Below are positions 1 to 11,991 of a stretch of 64,000 nt of DNA, piece by piece. Origin of the DNA: Caenorhabditis elegans (lineage: Eukaryota > Nematoda > Chromadorea > Rhabditida > Rhabditidae); the NCBI RefSeq assembly GCF_000002985.6, contig NC_003280.10, positions 1,116,001-1,180,000 on the forward strand. The letters run 5' to 3'. A model generated the notes under the pieces. The model was not told where the DNA came from, searched no databases, and saw only the letters and a list, made by a program, of their open reading frames with translations. How positions within the stretch are numbered: the first letter of the stretch is position 1; each line of letters starts with the position of its first letter. The translations under genes and the position numbers were made by a program.

Positions 1-188
1 TTTTGTATACGGGCATTTTTGGAATTTTTCGAAAAAAAATTATTGTCAAAAAAGTAGTTTTTTGGCAAAAAAAATTGCTAAAAACATTTTATTGATTCAT
101 TTGTTATGTTCTATTATATTTAAAAAAAAAAGATAGAATGTTAGAAAAATCAATAATAGGCCACGCCCATTTATTGATTTTTTTGTAC

Positions 189-2033
189 TTTTTGGAATAT
201 AAACCCACGCATTTATGTCTTTCATAAACTTGGATGCACAGTTGAGCCCGATGTCCATATTCAGACAAGTTCGACGTGTATCATATTTGGGGTCGCATGG
301 AATACCTCCATTTATTCCTGAAAATAAGAATTTTGAATTTCCTGCCAAAATTTTTGTTGGATATTTTAAAATTCGAATTTTCCATGAATTGTTTTCTTTT
401 TTTTTGAAAATTTTTTGAGTAAATTGTTCTAAAATTTCTGCTTAAAAATTCAAATTTAATCAATTAAAATGTTTTTTCTTTTTAATTTCGAAGAATGCTT
501 GATAAATTTTTTGATTGAAAAAAGGAAATTCTTGCCGAAATTTGTAAAGAAAAACATTTCAAAAAATTTAAATTTCCGGCTGGAAAATAGTTAAAACTTC
601 AAATTTTCCATTTGTCTTCAACAAAAAATTCGAAAATTTTTTAATTTAATTTTTTCGTAGTGCATCCATGCAGACGCCAATTCGCCTGTCCTCGCCTCCT
701 GTATAGTGCGGCGCGAAACCCGAAAAGTGTCGGCCGCTTCTAAAACTAACATTTTGGAATATGTGACCGCTTACTTCTCACCATAGTGCAGAAATGAGGC
801 GAGAGGTCGGCGGTAGGCCCAGTAACCGCGCCTGCCTCCCAGGGAAGCAAAAATGCAAAAATGTACCTTTGTCAGAAACAAATGCTCTAACTGACTTCGT
901 CAGTGGAACTCCCAGTTCTTCATTAGTATCCACACATTTTCCTCCAATCACCGCTTTTCTTGCAATTGGGGATCCTTCTCCATGTGCCACAATATCAACC
1001 TGATTATTCGTAAAGTTTGAGACTGCAAGAATAAGTCTTCTGATTTGTTTCACATATTCACACTTCATCTCAAGATTTCGTTGAGAAGTGTCGGTTGTAT
1101 TGCCCCATGTTGTTGTGTAGACGGTTTCATCACTATATCCTCTTTCTATATATTGAGGTCTGTAGTATTTCTGTATTACGCCAGCATTGCTGGCTCCGGC
1201 GTGTACGATGATGATAGGGACTCTTCTGAAATTTAAATGTAAAAAATTTACCTTGGTTTGTTTCAAATAAATGGCTAAAGATGGCGTTTTTAACTTTTTT
1301 AAAAGCGGGAAATTCAAATTTAATCCAACTAGTAATTTTGTCGATAAATCAAAAAACCGAAAAAGTCTGGAAATTTCTGGAAATTTTTGAAAAATCTGAG
1401 CAACTTTTTGATTTTTTTGTTAGAAATGTTCTAGAAAATGTTAAAAAATTTTTTTTAAATTCAGATATATTTTTAGAGAACTATCTAGACGTTTCTGGGA
1501 AGTTTGAAAAAATGTTTGAGAAAAGATTTTAATAAAAGTTTTAATAACTTCTGAGTAACTTTTGAAAGGTTTCAAAACTTTGTAGAAAATTTGAGTTCTA
1601 AAAAAATTGAAACAAAAATTTTGAAAAAAATTAGAGAATTGTCTAAAAAATTCTGGAAAGTTTTGGAAAAATTTGAGAAGCTGCTGAAAATTTTTCTGAG
1701 TTAAGAATGCTCTAGAAAATATTCTAGAAAAGAAGAAACATTTCGATAATTTGGAAAAATTTAGAAAAGTCTAGAGGAACCGGGAAATATTTCCAAAAAT
1801 TTCGGGAAATTGTGAAAAATATCCGGAAAAGATTTAATTAATTACTCTGTCTTAACTCCTCCAACATGATTTCCACCTCCAAAACATCTATTAGCTCCAA
1901 AAAGGTCGTTTCTAGACAAAACTTTCAGCAATTCCGGTTGACCAGCAAAGTAGTTACGGAAACTGTCCGAAAACTCCGCTTGGACAATGGTGGCCAGGAC
2001 CACGAGGGCAATTGAGTTGAAGAGAATTTTCAT
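189..2033 (-). CDS. Class-2 (LIPS-type) secreted lipase-like protein, left-edge partial
   Basis: Exons read as 2033-1846, 1225-867 and 317-189 (or on to a stop at 97). Phases agree (2, then 1). The protein starts with a clear signal peptide (MKILFNSIALVVLATIVQA). It continues with FSDSFRNYFAG and VPIIIVHAGASNAG, the oxyanion-side strand of worm lipase class 2 proteins, then VDIVAHGEGSPIARKA and a Cys-containing CDPKYDTRRTC segment. The family usually has a Ser in A-[HY]-S-M-G; here residue 145 is Gly (codon GGA), so the nucleophile is missing. The last exon of such ~300-aa proteins is not visible, so the gene probably continues beyond position 1. A TTTTTTTTCAG acceptor lies 8 bp before the ATG and suits SL trans-splicing. 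Family assignment is from motif recognition; loss of catalysis is inference. Confidence 0.75.
660..860. repeat. Dispersed GC-richer repeat inside lipase intron 2
   Basis: A stretch containing TGTATAGTGCGGCGCGAAAC (about 701-720) stands out from the AT-rich intron. The same core recurs at 2506-2542, and a related TATATAGTGCGGCGAGAGAC occurs near 37,476. It is bounded by CGCCTGCC-like motifs on both sides and overlaps the start of lipase exon 2's downstream intron. It looks like a dispersed repeat fragment; no coding capacity was seen. Confidence 0.5.
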
Positions 2034-2461
2034 TTGGGATCTGAAAAAAAAAATCTGTATATAATTTGGAATTTAGGAGAATTGGAAAACTTAAAAACTG
2101 GCTAAAATTAAATTTTGGCCGTACATTTTTATACAACTTAAGCCACGTTTCAAAAATTCCAAACCCGCCTACTTCCGTTGCCAAGTCTAGGCACTTAGGT
2201 GTCTTATCAGTTGTGTTTTTTAGGTTCTATCACGGTGGAATAACAAAAGCATTGTCAAACTCATTTTACTGATTGCATTTTTAAGCTCATTATCAAATTT
2301 AAAATAATACTTAAATGACACCTTTATTCAGAAATACCAAAAAAACATTTTTCACTACTTTAGAGGCTCGTAAAACTACTCAAAAACTGGTTTGGAAGGA
2401 TTTTAATGGTTTCAGGAAACTTAAGTTAGAAGCTTTTTAAGAAAAAACTTAAGAACTAGTT

Positions 2462-2560
2462 TTCGGCGACCTCCGCCTGCCTTGCGCCACGAGCCGCGCC
2501 TTTTGTATAGTGCGGCGCGAAACCCGAAAAATGTCGACCGCGCATGTCTCCCATAGAAAT
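2462..2560. repeat. Second copy of the TATAGTGCGGCGCGAAACC repeat
   Basis: It shares the core of about 35 bp with the copy at 701-737, including the following CCCGAAAA and TGTCG segments. It lies upstream of the lipase gene. The flanking sequence (CCGCCTGCCTTGCG) resembles the CGCCTGCCTCCC of the first copy. Confidence 0.5.
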
Positions 2561-2804
2561 CAAAATGTAATCATCTTTTTTTACAGCCGAACAGCATTTT
2601 CAGTACATTTTTATTTTTTCCGAACTTGAAAAACTTGATAAGTTTACGCAAATAGATCACTCTGGAACGTCAAGAAGTTGCGCGGCAATTAACATTTTTA
2701 AGCTAGTTTTTTACGCTGTCAACGGATTTCCCCGTTTTTTTAATGGATACCAATTTAATTATCTTTTCAGTATATTCCCCACATTCACTTTCTCAAAATT
2801 GGGA

Positions 2805-2900
2805 CTAGCGGGCCCTGCGGGCCCGCCAGTTGTAGGGGATGTAGGGCGAGTCCCCCAGTCGGGCGTAGGTTCTCGGCTTCGCCTCGAACCTGTCAGAGGA
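2805..2900. repeat. GC-rich palindromic patch
   Basis: It contains GCGGGCCCTGCGGGCCCGC, a near-perfect palindrome in an otherwise AT-rich intergenic stretch, followed by a second GC-rich block with GTTCTCGGCTTCGCCTCGAAC, itself able to fold. No gene was seen here. It is probably a fragment of a dispersed repeat. Confidence 0.45.
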
Positions 2901-3188
2901 TTCGCGACAATTGCCATGACGCCAGAGAATTTTCATTAAGACCTTTCAAGGTTAGGAGCCAAAATAGAGATTTTTCTGCAAAAAAAATATCCTGAATTAT
3001 ACTATTGTTGGCAACATGCCAGAATGTTCGATGGAAATTCAAAACCCGAAAAAGTTCAAGGATCTCAAGTTTCCTGCTGACCTCTGACTTGACCAAAAAG
3101 TGAAATATTTGCTATTTTTGGAAAAAAAACCATAAAATCAACAAAAAAACATCTATATTTATATTTTACTGGTTTTCAAAAAGAAACA

Positions 3189-3521
3189 AATAGAAAACAA
3201 GACAACAACCAAGAAGGCGCTAGGCAGACAAAATGGCCTACTTAGTATCTGTCTTTGATATTCAGGACAGTTCTCGACATAGTGGTACCATATCATCATT
3301 TCGTAAGTGAAAATTTGGCTAGTACGTGCTCTTCATTAACGACACTTGAGTTTTGATGTTGAAAAATGATTATGATTTTTGTGATCCACGCTTCCTGACT
3401 TAAAACGTTGTTATCCGTGAAGTTAATAACCATTCAAAGTGTTGTCGATTTAAGCTCTTGTACATGACTTATGTTTTAAGTTAAAGCCTAGCGCCTTCTT
3501 GGTTGTTGTCTTGTTTTTCTA
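3189..3521. mobile_element. Fold-back / MITE-like element with ~36-bp terminal inverted repeats
   Basis: The left end (3189-3225) carries AAGACAACAACCAAGAAGGC and GCTAGGC. The right end (3486-3521) carries the reverse complement with the same order. The arms are nearly identical over about 35 bp and enclose about 260 bp with no open frame of note. This is the architecture of a non-autonomous DNA element. Target duplications were not clearly identified. Confidence 0.7.
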
Positions 3522-3524
3522 CAG

Positions 3525-3735
3525 TGCGTACAAGTTCTATACGCCACCCCCAAAATGTATTCCTGTGGCCACGTGCGTACTTTTAAGAAAAATTCTGCTA
3601 ATGCCATTCGATTCCAAATCCTAAAAAACCTAGGATCATGAATTTTCATGACCTTACCTCAAAAACTAAAGAAATGAGGTCAATAAATCGAAAAATTGGC
3701 CGTACAAGTTCTATACGCCACCCTCAATTTTTTGT
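3525..3735 (+). repeat. Direct repeat pair (GTACAAGTTCTATACGCCAC)
   Basis: The 20-mer occurs twice, near 3528 and near 3700, each followed by CCC and an AT-rich tail. The copies are about 170 bp apart, next to the fold-back element. No gene was seen. Confidence 0.55.
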
Positions 3736-4460
3736 TGATTTTTTCAAAACTTTCAAATTTAGAGAGACAGTTAAACAGCACATCAATAATTTCGAGTGAA
3801 TATCAGTGCAGTGTAGCTTTTCCTACAACCACAGACAGTTTTGTCCCAATTCGTACTTCCGTGGAGCCCTAATGGCGCCGAAGGGCCTGAAACGTGGATC
3901 TCGGCTCCCACCTGAGATACAACATCAAAAATGTGGGGATATGTTCAAGACACTATTCCAACATCTCTCGTGAATTTTGGTCTAAATTGGACTGTTCCTC
4001 GTCTCGATAGTAAAACATTTCTGTGAGATCCCGCCACTTTTTGGCTACTGGCATGCTTAGAGGCCGACATCATGGTGCACATGAATCTAGTTGTTATGCA
4101 TTTTTGCAATTGAGCTACAAATTTCGTCGTGGTATTGTTCTTAAACAAGAAAATTAAGCTTACTGTCATTAAACGCTCTAGCTATTCAGAAAAGTTCACA
4201 CTTACAACCACAGTACAAAATGCACTGAAAACACACAAATTGGACTGTTCCCTAAACATTACCCTAAACATTTTTCATTTGAACTTTTGGAATGTGTCCC
4301 CGGAACTTTCTATTGTTTTATTCAGGACACTTTTTGAAATAAGTGGCGGAAGTTAATTTTTTTAGTTTTGAACTCTTTGAAACACCTACCTATAAAAAGG
4401 CTGAATTCTGAATAAAAATGATTTTCTAAGTTTTCTGAAAATTTCCGAAAAATTGAATTT

Positions 4461-4531
4461 TTGGCTCAACTGGTAAGAGGGCTGACTGGTACGAAATGGG
4501 TCTGGGGTTCGATTCCACGCAATGACAGAAA
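4461..4531 (+). pseudogene. tRNA-like relic (A-box and B-box-like motifs)
   Basis: The stretch contains TGGCTCAACTGGTAAGAGG, close to an A box/D arm, and GGGTTCGATTCC, an almost canonical B box/T arm, about 45 bp apart. The outer ends (TTTTTGG and CAATGAC) cannot pair as an acceptor stem and the T stem has a mismatch. It is therefore a tRNA pseudogene or a tRNA-derived SINE piece rather than a working tRNA. Confidence 0.35.
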
Positions 4532-4639
4532 TTTTTTTTTATGAATTTCTAAACATGGCTTTACCTAAAAATCCAAAAGTGCACACTTTTACTAAAAAAA
4601 GAGCATCACCTTGATTCAATTATAATATCCTTACTCTGT

Positions 4640-4990
4640 CACGTGCCTACGTGCCTACATGCCTCTCTCATGCTAACCGACGTACCTACCTCATCCCTAC
4701 CTACGTGCCTACACTCTTAGCTTATGCCTACACGCCTACCTGCCTACCTACAGCATACCTGCCTACGCGCCTACACTTTTACCTCATACCTACATGCTAA
4801 CATCATGTCTACATATCTGCATACACTCCTACCTAATGCTAACCAACGTGCCTACACTCTTACCTGATGCCTACACAACTACATCATGCCTACCTATCTG
4901 CATACATGCCTATTCTCTAAATTTTTGCCTACACACCTGTCTCGTGCCTACCTCAAGCCTACCTACATGCCTACACGCCTATCAACTCCC
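4640..4990 (+). repeat. Degenerate minisatellite, unit around CCTACNTGCCTAC
   Basis: About 30 imperfect units of 8-12 bp built from GCCTAC, ACCTAC and CATGCC with phase slips. The complementary pattern (GTAGGC) recurs at 59,168-59,600. Open frames here are by-products of the repeat. Confidence 0.8.
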
Positions 4991-5077
4991 CAAAAAACGA
5001 AAAAAAAAACGGTGGAATTTGTTGAAAATTCATTAAAAGTGAAAAAAAAATATTTTTATTTAATTGTACAAAATTTA

Positions 5078-7253
5078 TCAAATTTGATGTCCACCGATTT
5101 GTGGAGGAGGACACGTGTTCGAGTGCGGAGCCAGGACCATTTTCTTCTCGCGGAGAGCATCTAGAAGGAGCCAACAGGCGACCGGGTTCTGAAAAATTCA
5201 AAATTTGGGCATAGCTTCCGCATCCCCAGTGACAAATGTGCTCTATTGCACAAATTGTTGGTTGGAATACGGTATTTATTGCATGTTTCAGCCGAGAATA
5301 CCGATATTCTAGCCATCAATGAGGATAAAGGCACACAAGTCACAGATTATCAGTAGAGCGTATTTGCATTAGCTAGGAAATTCAAATTTCTGGCTAAAAT
5401 TTGAATTTTAACGGGAATTTTGAACTTTTGGGGGAAAATAACGCATTTTTTGAGAAAAAATGTCAAAAACGGGTCAAAATTCGTGTTTTAATAGGCAAAA
5501 ACACCTCAAAAACGCCATTTTCTCGGGATTTTCAGATATTTTCGGGCTATTTTTCAGATTTTCCAGGATTTTCCAAAAATTCCCTACAATTTGCTGCTCG
5601 GTCTCCGGTTTGCAGTGTGCCGACGCCGCTCGTTCACCCCATTTCGCAAAAAGTGGGTCCCGCGCATCGTAGATCGGCTTATTGTTTCCCCATAGTTGTG
5701 GTGGTGGTTGTTGCGTGGGCGGTGGTGCGGCGGCTGGAGCTCCCTGAGCTACACGTCCTACGGCTCCGAACATCACGTCTTGTGGCGGTGGTTGCTGGTG
5801 TTCTGCTGGTAAAAATTTGAATTTTTGAGTGTTTCAAGTGCGCTCTGATGCGAATTTTAGAGGGAAATTTGAATTTTTTGGCAATTTTGAATTTTTGAGT
5901 GTTTCAAGTGCGCTCTAATGCGAATTTTGGCGGTAAATTCGAATTTTTCCTAAAAATTGAATTTGTCGGTGTTGCAAATCAGCTCTAATGCGAATTTTAG
6001 CGAGAAATTCGAATTTTCTAGTGTCTAAAATGCGCTACAATACAAATTTTAACGGAAAATTCAAAATTTTTCTAAAGTTTTGAAATTTCAAGTGTTTCAA
6101 GTGCGCTCTAATGCGAATTTTGGTGAAAAATTCAAATTTTCACAAAATTTCGAATTTTCAAGTGTTTCAAGTGCGCTCCAATGCAAATTTCAAATAATAA
6201 TTTAAATTTTCACAGAATTCTTGAATTTTCTAGTGTCTAAAGTGCGCTCTAATGCAAATTTTAGGCGGAAGTTTATATTTTAACAAAAGTTTGAATTTCC
6301 GAGTGATTCAAGTGCGCTCTAATGCTAATTTCAGCGGGAAATTCGATTTTTTCGTAAAAATTGAACTTTTCGGTGCTGCAAATGTGCTCTAGTGTGAATT
6401 GTAGCGGAAAACTGAGATTTTCGGTTCAAAATTCAACTTTTCATAAAATTTTGAAATATTGAATGTTCCAAGTGCGCTCCAATGCGAATTTTGGTGGAAA
6501 AATCAAATTTTTACAAAATTTTGAATTTCTCCGTGTTTCAAGGGCGCTCCAATGCAAATATCGGCGAAAAAGTCAAATTTTTACGGAATTTTGAATTTCG
6601 GCTGTTCCAAATGCGCTCTAATGCAAATTTCAGCGAAAAATTCAAATTTTCCGGTTAAAAACCGTACGTGGCGGTCTCTGCATCATCATATTCTGCATCA
6701 TTTGTTGCTGCTGGAGCTGAGCTGCAGCAGCGGCTCTTTTCTGCATTTCCGTCTGCTCCATTCCTCTCAAATGATGTGCCATGTAGGCTTCTTGTGATTG
6801 TGCGTAGGCGGCCGCCGCCGCTTCTGCCTCCTTGTCAACTGCCGCCGCTTTTCGGTGCTTTTGTTGCTGAAAATTGAACATTTTAAAGTAAATTCAGCAT
6901 TTTTGGGTCAAAAATTGTCTTTTTTCCAGATTTTTCTATAATTTTTAGGTTTTTTTTACGAACCTGTGACGTTCTCGCCTCCACTTCTTTCTCCCACTGC
7001 TCGAATTGCTGTACATACGAATTATAAGCCTCCGTGCCAATGGAACCCCTGAAAATCATCCAAATTTGCAATTTTTCCCCGAAACTCGAGTTTCCCACTT
7101 ATTATTCTCCTTCCACTGCTCGAATTGAGCTCGATAGTCTGCGTATTGCTTCTGCAACTCTTCCTCTGATACCTGGAAATAGAGAAAAATCGATTTTCTG
7201 CGAAAAATCCTTGAAAAACGATAAAAACTCACTTTTTTCGAGGCTCCCGACAT
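5078..7253 (-). CDS. Ala/Gln/Pro-rich protein with paired QFEQW motifs (235 aa), unrecognised
   Basis: Six exons: 7253-7233, 7172-7099, 7048-6964, 6866-6668, 5805-5588 and 5188-5078. All phases join and the model gives 235 aa. The N-terminus has two similar short helices, YADYRAQFEQWKENNK and YNSYVQQFEQWEKEVEAR. Then follow an Ala/Gln/Met-rich helical region (roughly residues 65-125), a Pro/Gln-rich stretch, and WGNNKPIYDARDPLFAKWGE. The last exon encodes a short Cys/Pro-containing tail. The FEQW repeats faintly recall the N-terminus of YLP-motif proteins, but this is not secure and no function is proposed. A TTTCAG acceptor nine bases before the ATG suggests trans-splicing. AATAAA on the minus strand lies at 5060-5055, just after the stop. 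It diverges from eri-3 across 282 bp. Confidence 0.72.
5815..6655. repeat. Intronic tandem repeat, ~60-bp unit, about 13 copies
   Basis: The unit contains GTGTTTCAAGTGCGCTCTAA followed by TGCGAATTTT and an A/T-rich linker with AAATTC. Copies diverge by perhaps 15-25% and fill nearly the whole 862-bp intron between exons 4 and 5 of the minus-strand gene. The TGCGCTC(C/T)AATGC core also occurs in the dispersed hairpin repeats further right. Confidence 0.85.
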
Positions 7254-7535
7254 AATTATCTGAAATTTAAATAACTTTCTATAGATTTTATGAGAAAAAA
7301 TGGAGAAAATCGACGGAAAACTGGCGAAAATCGATAAAAAACAATTTTTTTCAAAAAAATAAATGGTGGCCGAGGAGGGGTTTTCTAGGCCATTTTGACT
7401 TTAGACTCGGCCACCACGATTTTTTGAATTAATTTCGCTGATTTTTTCGCTATTTTTATTCATTTTCTCCCGTTTTTTCTGATTTTTTCTGTTAAAATCA
7501 ATAAAAATTCCTAAAAATCCGATTTTTCTTCAGGT
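7254..7535. promoter_or_regulatory. Shared divergent promoter region with an 11-bp hairpin
   Basis: This 282-bp gap separates the start codons of two divergent genes. TGGTGGCCGAG at 7364-7374 pairs perfectly with CTCGGCCACCA at 7406-7416 around a 31-bp loop. Trans-splice-like acceptors lie at both edges (TTTCAG at about 7262 on the minus strand, TTCTTCAG at 7533 on the plus strand). A common promoter is inferred from layout only. Confidence 0.5.
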
Positions 7536-10500
7536 ATGCAACCCGTTCTTGTAAATAGTCGACCATTACGGGTGAAATCGCACGAATCCGAGTCAAAACT
7601 CAATTTAATCGAGCAAGAAGACCAGTTTGAAGGCGCAAATTGTGAGTTTTTAGTGCCAAATTTGATTTTAAAGCTTGTAAATTCAGATTCAAGCTCGTCT
7701 GGTGTCATAATATGCTATTCGAATGGTACCGGAGAGGTTATTACGCAGGAGGCGTTTGATGTAAGGGAATTTCCAGGGAAAATCGATATTTGGAGTCCTA
7801 AAATATGCAAATTATTGATAAAAATCGCAAAAATTGCCTTAAAAACACGACGAAAAAACAGTTAAAAATCGAAAAAAAAACCATGATTTTCCAATTTTTT
7901 TTTTGCAAAAAATTTAAAAACTCGCAATTTTCAGGATTCCGGCATTCATTTTATCTTCTCAAAAGCCACGTGTATACAATATCCGTCAAATTTCGACCCA
8001 ATCGGTGTGGGATCCGTCGTTCAGATCTTCTGGAGCCGGAGCTTCGAACGGGTGGTCCGCGGGAATCATATTATAGTGCAAATCGAGAAAATGGAGGTTT
8101 ATAAGTGTAAGTTTGACCCGGAAATTCGAATTTCCCGCCAAAATTCACCCTGAAACACTTGCAAATTCGAAAATTCGGTGAAAATTCAAGTTTATAACCT
8201 AAAAATTTGAATTTCCCGCCGACCGGATGCTGCAAGCTCGCTCCACCGAACAAATCATGAGAAATTCAAATTTTCAGGTTGTGCAATGCTCCGCGAGCAG
8301 GTTTTCGTCACATTCAACTCCCCGTCGACTGCTGGCGTCGCAATTGGAGTCACCGAACGAAATATTACTGTAGCTTTCCATCCGAACTGCTCGCCTGTTA
8401 TTCGCTACGAGACCTTAAAGGCGCATAGCATTGGACGCACCGAATTCGAGATTAAAGATGTACGGGAATTTGAATTTTCCAACGGAAAAAATGTGCTCTA
8501 TTGAGAAAATTGCGAAAAAAACGGGGTTTTGCCTTTGAATTTTTAATTGAAAAAGTGAATTTTAAATAAATTATTGCCGAAAATTAGATTTTTCATTGAA
8601 AAATTTTTTTAAAAACAATTTTCTTCGAAGAAAAATTTAATTTTGGCTGAAAAACGTGCATTCTCCACTTAAAAAAACATTTCCCACCCACCGCGTGCTG
8701 CGAGTGCGCTCCAATGCAAATTTTGCATTAGCGCGCATTTGCAGCTTGCGGTCAGCGAGAAATTCGAATTTTTGGGTTGAAATTGATAGAATTTAACTCA
8801 AAAATTCAAATTTCCCGTCAGAATACTACTTTACACAGAATATCTCTACTCAAAATTCACTTTTTTCGTTCAAAATATCAGTTTTAAACCTGAAATTTCA
8901 AATTTCCCGCGGATCGCATGCTGCAGATGCGCTCCGATGCAAAATTTGCAATAGAGCGCATTTACAGCTTGCGGTCGGCGGGAAATTTGAATTTTTGGGC
9001 TAAAAAAGCGGATTTTCACCAAAAATTCAAATTTTCCAGAGACACCGAGAGAACACGAATCGAATGGTGGACGTTATCCTGGCGGCAGTACCATTCCGCG
9101 TCGAAATCCACGGAAACGTCGATAAAATCCCATTTTTCGTCATTGAAAAGTGCCGAAATTCGCCGGGCCGATCCGGCGCCGCTGTCATCACAAAAATTAT
9201 GAAAAATCATTTTATGGAAGCGAATTTCCTGCAAAATTCCGAATCGATCTACTTTGATTCGACGTCTTGCCACTCGAATATTCTCGAAAAAGTCAGCATT
9301 GGCTCACTGATTAATGTGCTTGCCGACCCCACATTTGCCACGTCATCATACAAATGGTATGGCTATGACGTCACTCTGTGTAATGTTCGTTTTTTAGTGA
9401 TTTTTTACCAATTTTTACGCAAAAAATTTGAGATTTTCGTGTTTTTTCCCGCGATTTTTACCTAAAAATTGGCACTTTAACTGAAAAAATCGAATTTTCG
9501 TGGCTTATGTGCTTCCACCTTAATTTGGGGGTCAAAAATACCGATTTTAATGGATTTTTGGTTATTTTTGAGCCAAAAATTCATTAAAAGCCGTATTTTC
9601 TACCCTTGGATTATTCGTAGAGCACATTTGCCACCGGAGATGCGGAAGCTATGCCCAAATTTTGAATTTTTCACTCAAAAACTTGCAAAAAATTTTTTTT
9701 TTCCAGAATTACCTCGCCCACGCCAGCACACAGAGAAGCTTTGTACTGGAAAATAATGAGATTCTGCAAAATTGTAAGAAGCTCGAAAAATCGCCGGAAG
9801 AAGCGGAAACCACTACGAAAAATGATTTGAGATTTGTGCCACCGCAGCCGGAAAAGGGAGAGGTTAAGAAAAAGTACGGAAATCTCGAAAATTTCAGCGA
9901 AAAATTTGAAATTCCGGCATTTTTGAGCAGGAAATCCGTTAAAAAACCCAAAAATTCAAATTTCCCGCAAATTTATCATTAGAGCGCACTTACACTCATA
10001 AAAATGCCGAAATTGTGTGGAAAATTGATTGAAATTTAAATTTCTCTCCTGCAAATGCGCCCCAATGCAAATTTCTTCAGATTTTTGCATCGGAGCGCAT
10101 TTGCACCATTTTTCGAATATTTTTTTGTGGCTCCTGTGCTTCTACCCTAATCTGGGGGTAGAAAATACCGGTTTTAATGAATTTTTAGCAGAAAAATTTA
10201 TTAAAATCCGTATTTTCTATCCCCGATTACTGGTAGATCACATTTGCCACCGGAGATGCGGAAGCTATGCCCAAATTTTCGTTTTCAGCTTTTTTACCCG
10301 GAAAAACGCAATTTTTTTGCAGAAAAATGACGAATTGCCTGAAATTCAACTCGAAAAGTGCTCAATTCAAGCTCCGACATCTCATCCTCGACAGATGCTT
10401 CAGGTAGATCAAAAATTCAAATTTTCAGCCAAAAAATATCGATTTTTTCCAGCGAATTACCGGAACGCGAGGCCAAATCGATTATCAACTCGTATTTTAT

Positions 10501-11736
10501 CGATCGACTTGCCGAGGGCATAAAAATCGAGAAAATCGACAAAAATTGGAGGACATTTGGTGAAATTTTGCCGAAAACTCCAAAAAAGTACAGCGAATCG
10601 CTGAAAAAATCGATTCAAAACGTTTTGGGTAGGTTTAGATGTTGCAAATGCGCTCTAATGCGAAAATCGGCGAAAATTCGCATTGGAGCGCATTTGCAGC
10701 GTGCGATCCCCGCGAAATTTGAATTTTTCGTATAAAAATCCTGTTTTCAGAACCATTTGGCCTCAACAAACCGGAAAAAGCAGCGGAAACTCCAAAAATT
10801 GTGGAATATTTCCCGAAAAATCCGAAAAAACGTGTGGAAATCGTTGAAAAACCGACGGTCGACGAGATTCGCGAGCTCTTTGGAGCACTTATGGACGCGG
10901 AGGGTTTTGCGTTGAATCAACGTGTGAAGCCGCATTTCGTGCTACCCGATACTCGCTGGAAGCCCACAGAACGGAGATATATTGGTAAAAATTGGATTTT
11001 TCGCGAAAAAATGGCGTTTTTTGCATGTTTTAGCCGGTTAAAACATGAATTTTCGAAGGTTTTTTGCCTATTTTTCCCTAAAATGGAGCATTTTTCTGAT
11101 TTGGGGGTACTGTAGCTACAGTAACCATCGGATTTTTCCCTAAAAAGTAAAAATTGTGGCTTCTGTTCTTTACGCCTAATCTGGGGTCGAAAACAAGTAT
11201 TTTTTATGATTTTTTAAGCTAAAAAGCTTAAAATCCATTAAAATCCGTATTTTCCAGCCCTGGATTATCCGTAGAGCACATTTGCCACCGGAGATGCGGA
11301 AGCTATGCCCAAATTTTCATTTTTCCACCCAAAAACTTGGACTTTCAGTCAAATTTTCAATTTTAAGCCCTTTTTCCGTTCAGGAATCTACGACGACGTG
11401 CAATGGACGTTTATGAGCACATTTTGCCCGAAAATCGAGGAAAATTCCGAAAATCGACCGCTCGCCGGCGGGGTAATATGGATTTTTGTCGATTGGAGCG
11501 CATTTGCAGCTTGAAAATTGTATTTTTCAACAAAAAATTCAAATTTCCCGCCGACCGCGTGCTGCAAGTGCGCTACATTGAGAAAATAGCCAATTTTCCA
11601 CCCAAAAATCGATTTTTTTTTTCAGTGGTGGTACCGGCGAACCGTCCCACGGGACCATCCCGTCGAAATTGTGCAGAAAATGGAAACTCGGCGGAATATT
11701 ATCAAAGATTGTACAGAATCCCCGTTTATTGAATGA
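7536..11736 (+). CDS. eri-3: ERI-3, endogenous RNAi (ERI/Dicer complex) factor
   Basis: Coding exons: 7536-7641, 7687-7760, 7935-8106, 8278-8459, 9040-9384, 9707-9873, 10323-10403, 10453-10628, 10751-10984, 11384-11472 and 11626-11736. Phases join throughout and give 578 aa. The 45-bp intron 7642-7686 is in frame and may be retained; its GTGAGTTTTT donor and AAATTCAG acceptor favour splicing. I see no common domain; the chain is mixed and charged, with a Lys-rich segment near the middle and WWYRRT near the C-terminus. Identity rests on position immediately upstream of taf-6.1 and next to pod-2, as known in C. elegans. ERI-3 is known to belong to the ERI complex with DCR-1 and RRF-3 that makes 26G siRNAs. 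Its introns are loaded with hairpin repeats. Confidence 0.75.
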
Positions 11737-11991
11737 AAAACTAACTCGTGTGAATTTAAAAAAAAAATATAAATAGTTTTATCGATTTTTTTCTCATTTT
11801 TCTGATTTTTTATCGCCTTTTTCGGGTTTCCCACCCATAATTTACCTATTTTAAGAGGAAAATTTGAATTTCCCGACGATTTGGTGGTGCGATCGCGCTC
11901 CAATGATAAATTGGCATCGGGGCGCGATTGCGACATGCGGTCGACGGGAAAATGAATTTTAATCTGAAATTTCAGCTCCTCGCCACTTAAA
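11737..11991 (+). promoter_or_regulatory. Operon-type intercistronic region with trans-splice acceptor
   Basis: The gap between the eri-3 stop and the taf-6.1 ATG is 255 bp, a typical worm operon spacing. It ends with ATTTCAG at 11,969-11,975, 16 bp before the ATG, suiting SL2 (or SL1) trans-splicing. It also holds a GCGCTCCAATG hairpin at about 11,865-11,950. The codons between acceptor and ATG contain no stop in the taf-6.1 frame. Confidence 0.6.

Noticed and set aside
3871..4356. Open frames suggesting a mariner-type transposase relic (MAPKGLKRGSRLPPE on plus; a 75-aa frame after it)
   Set aside because: Only a short Arg/Gly/Ser-rich start vaguely resembles a Tc-type N-terminus, and frames are interrupted by stops. 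No catalytic D or DDE motifs are visible.
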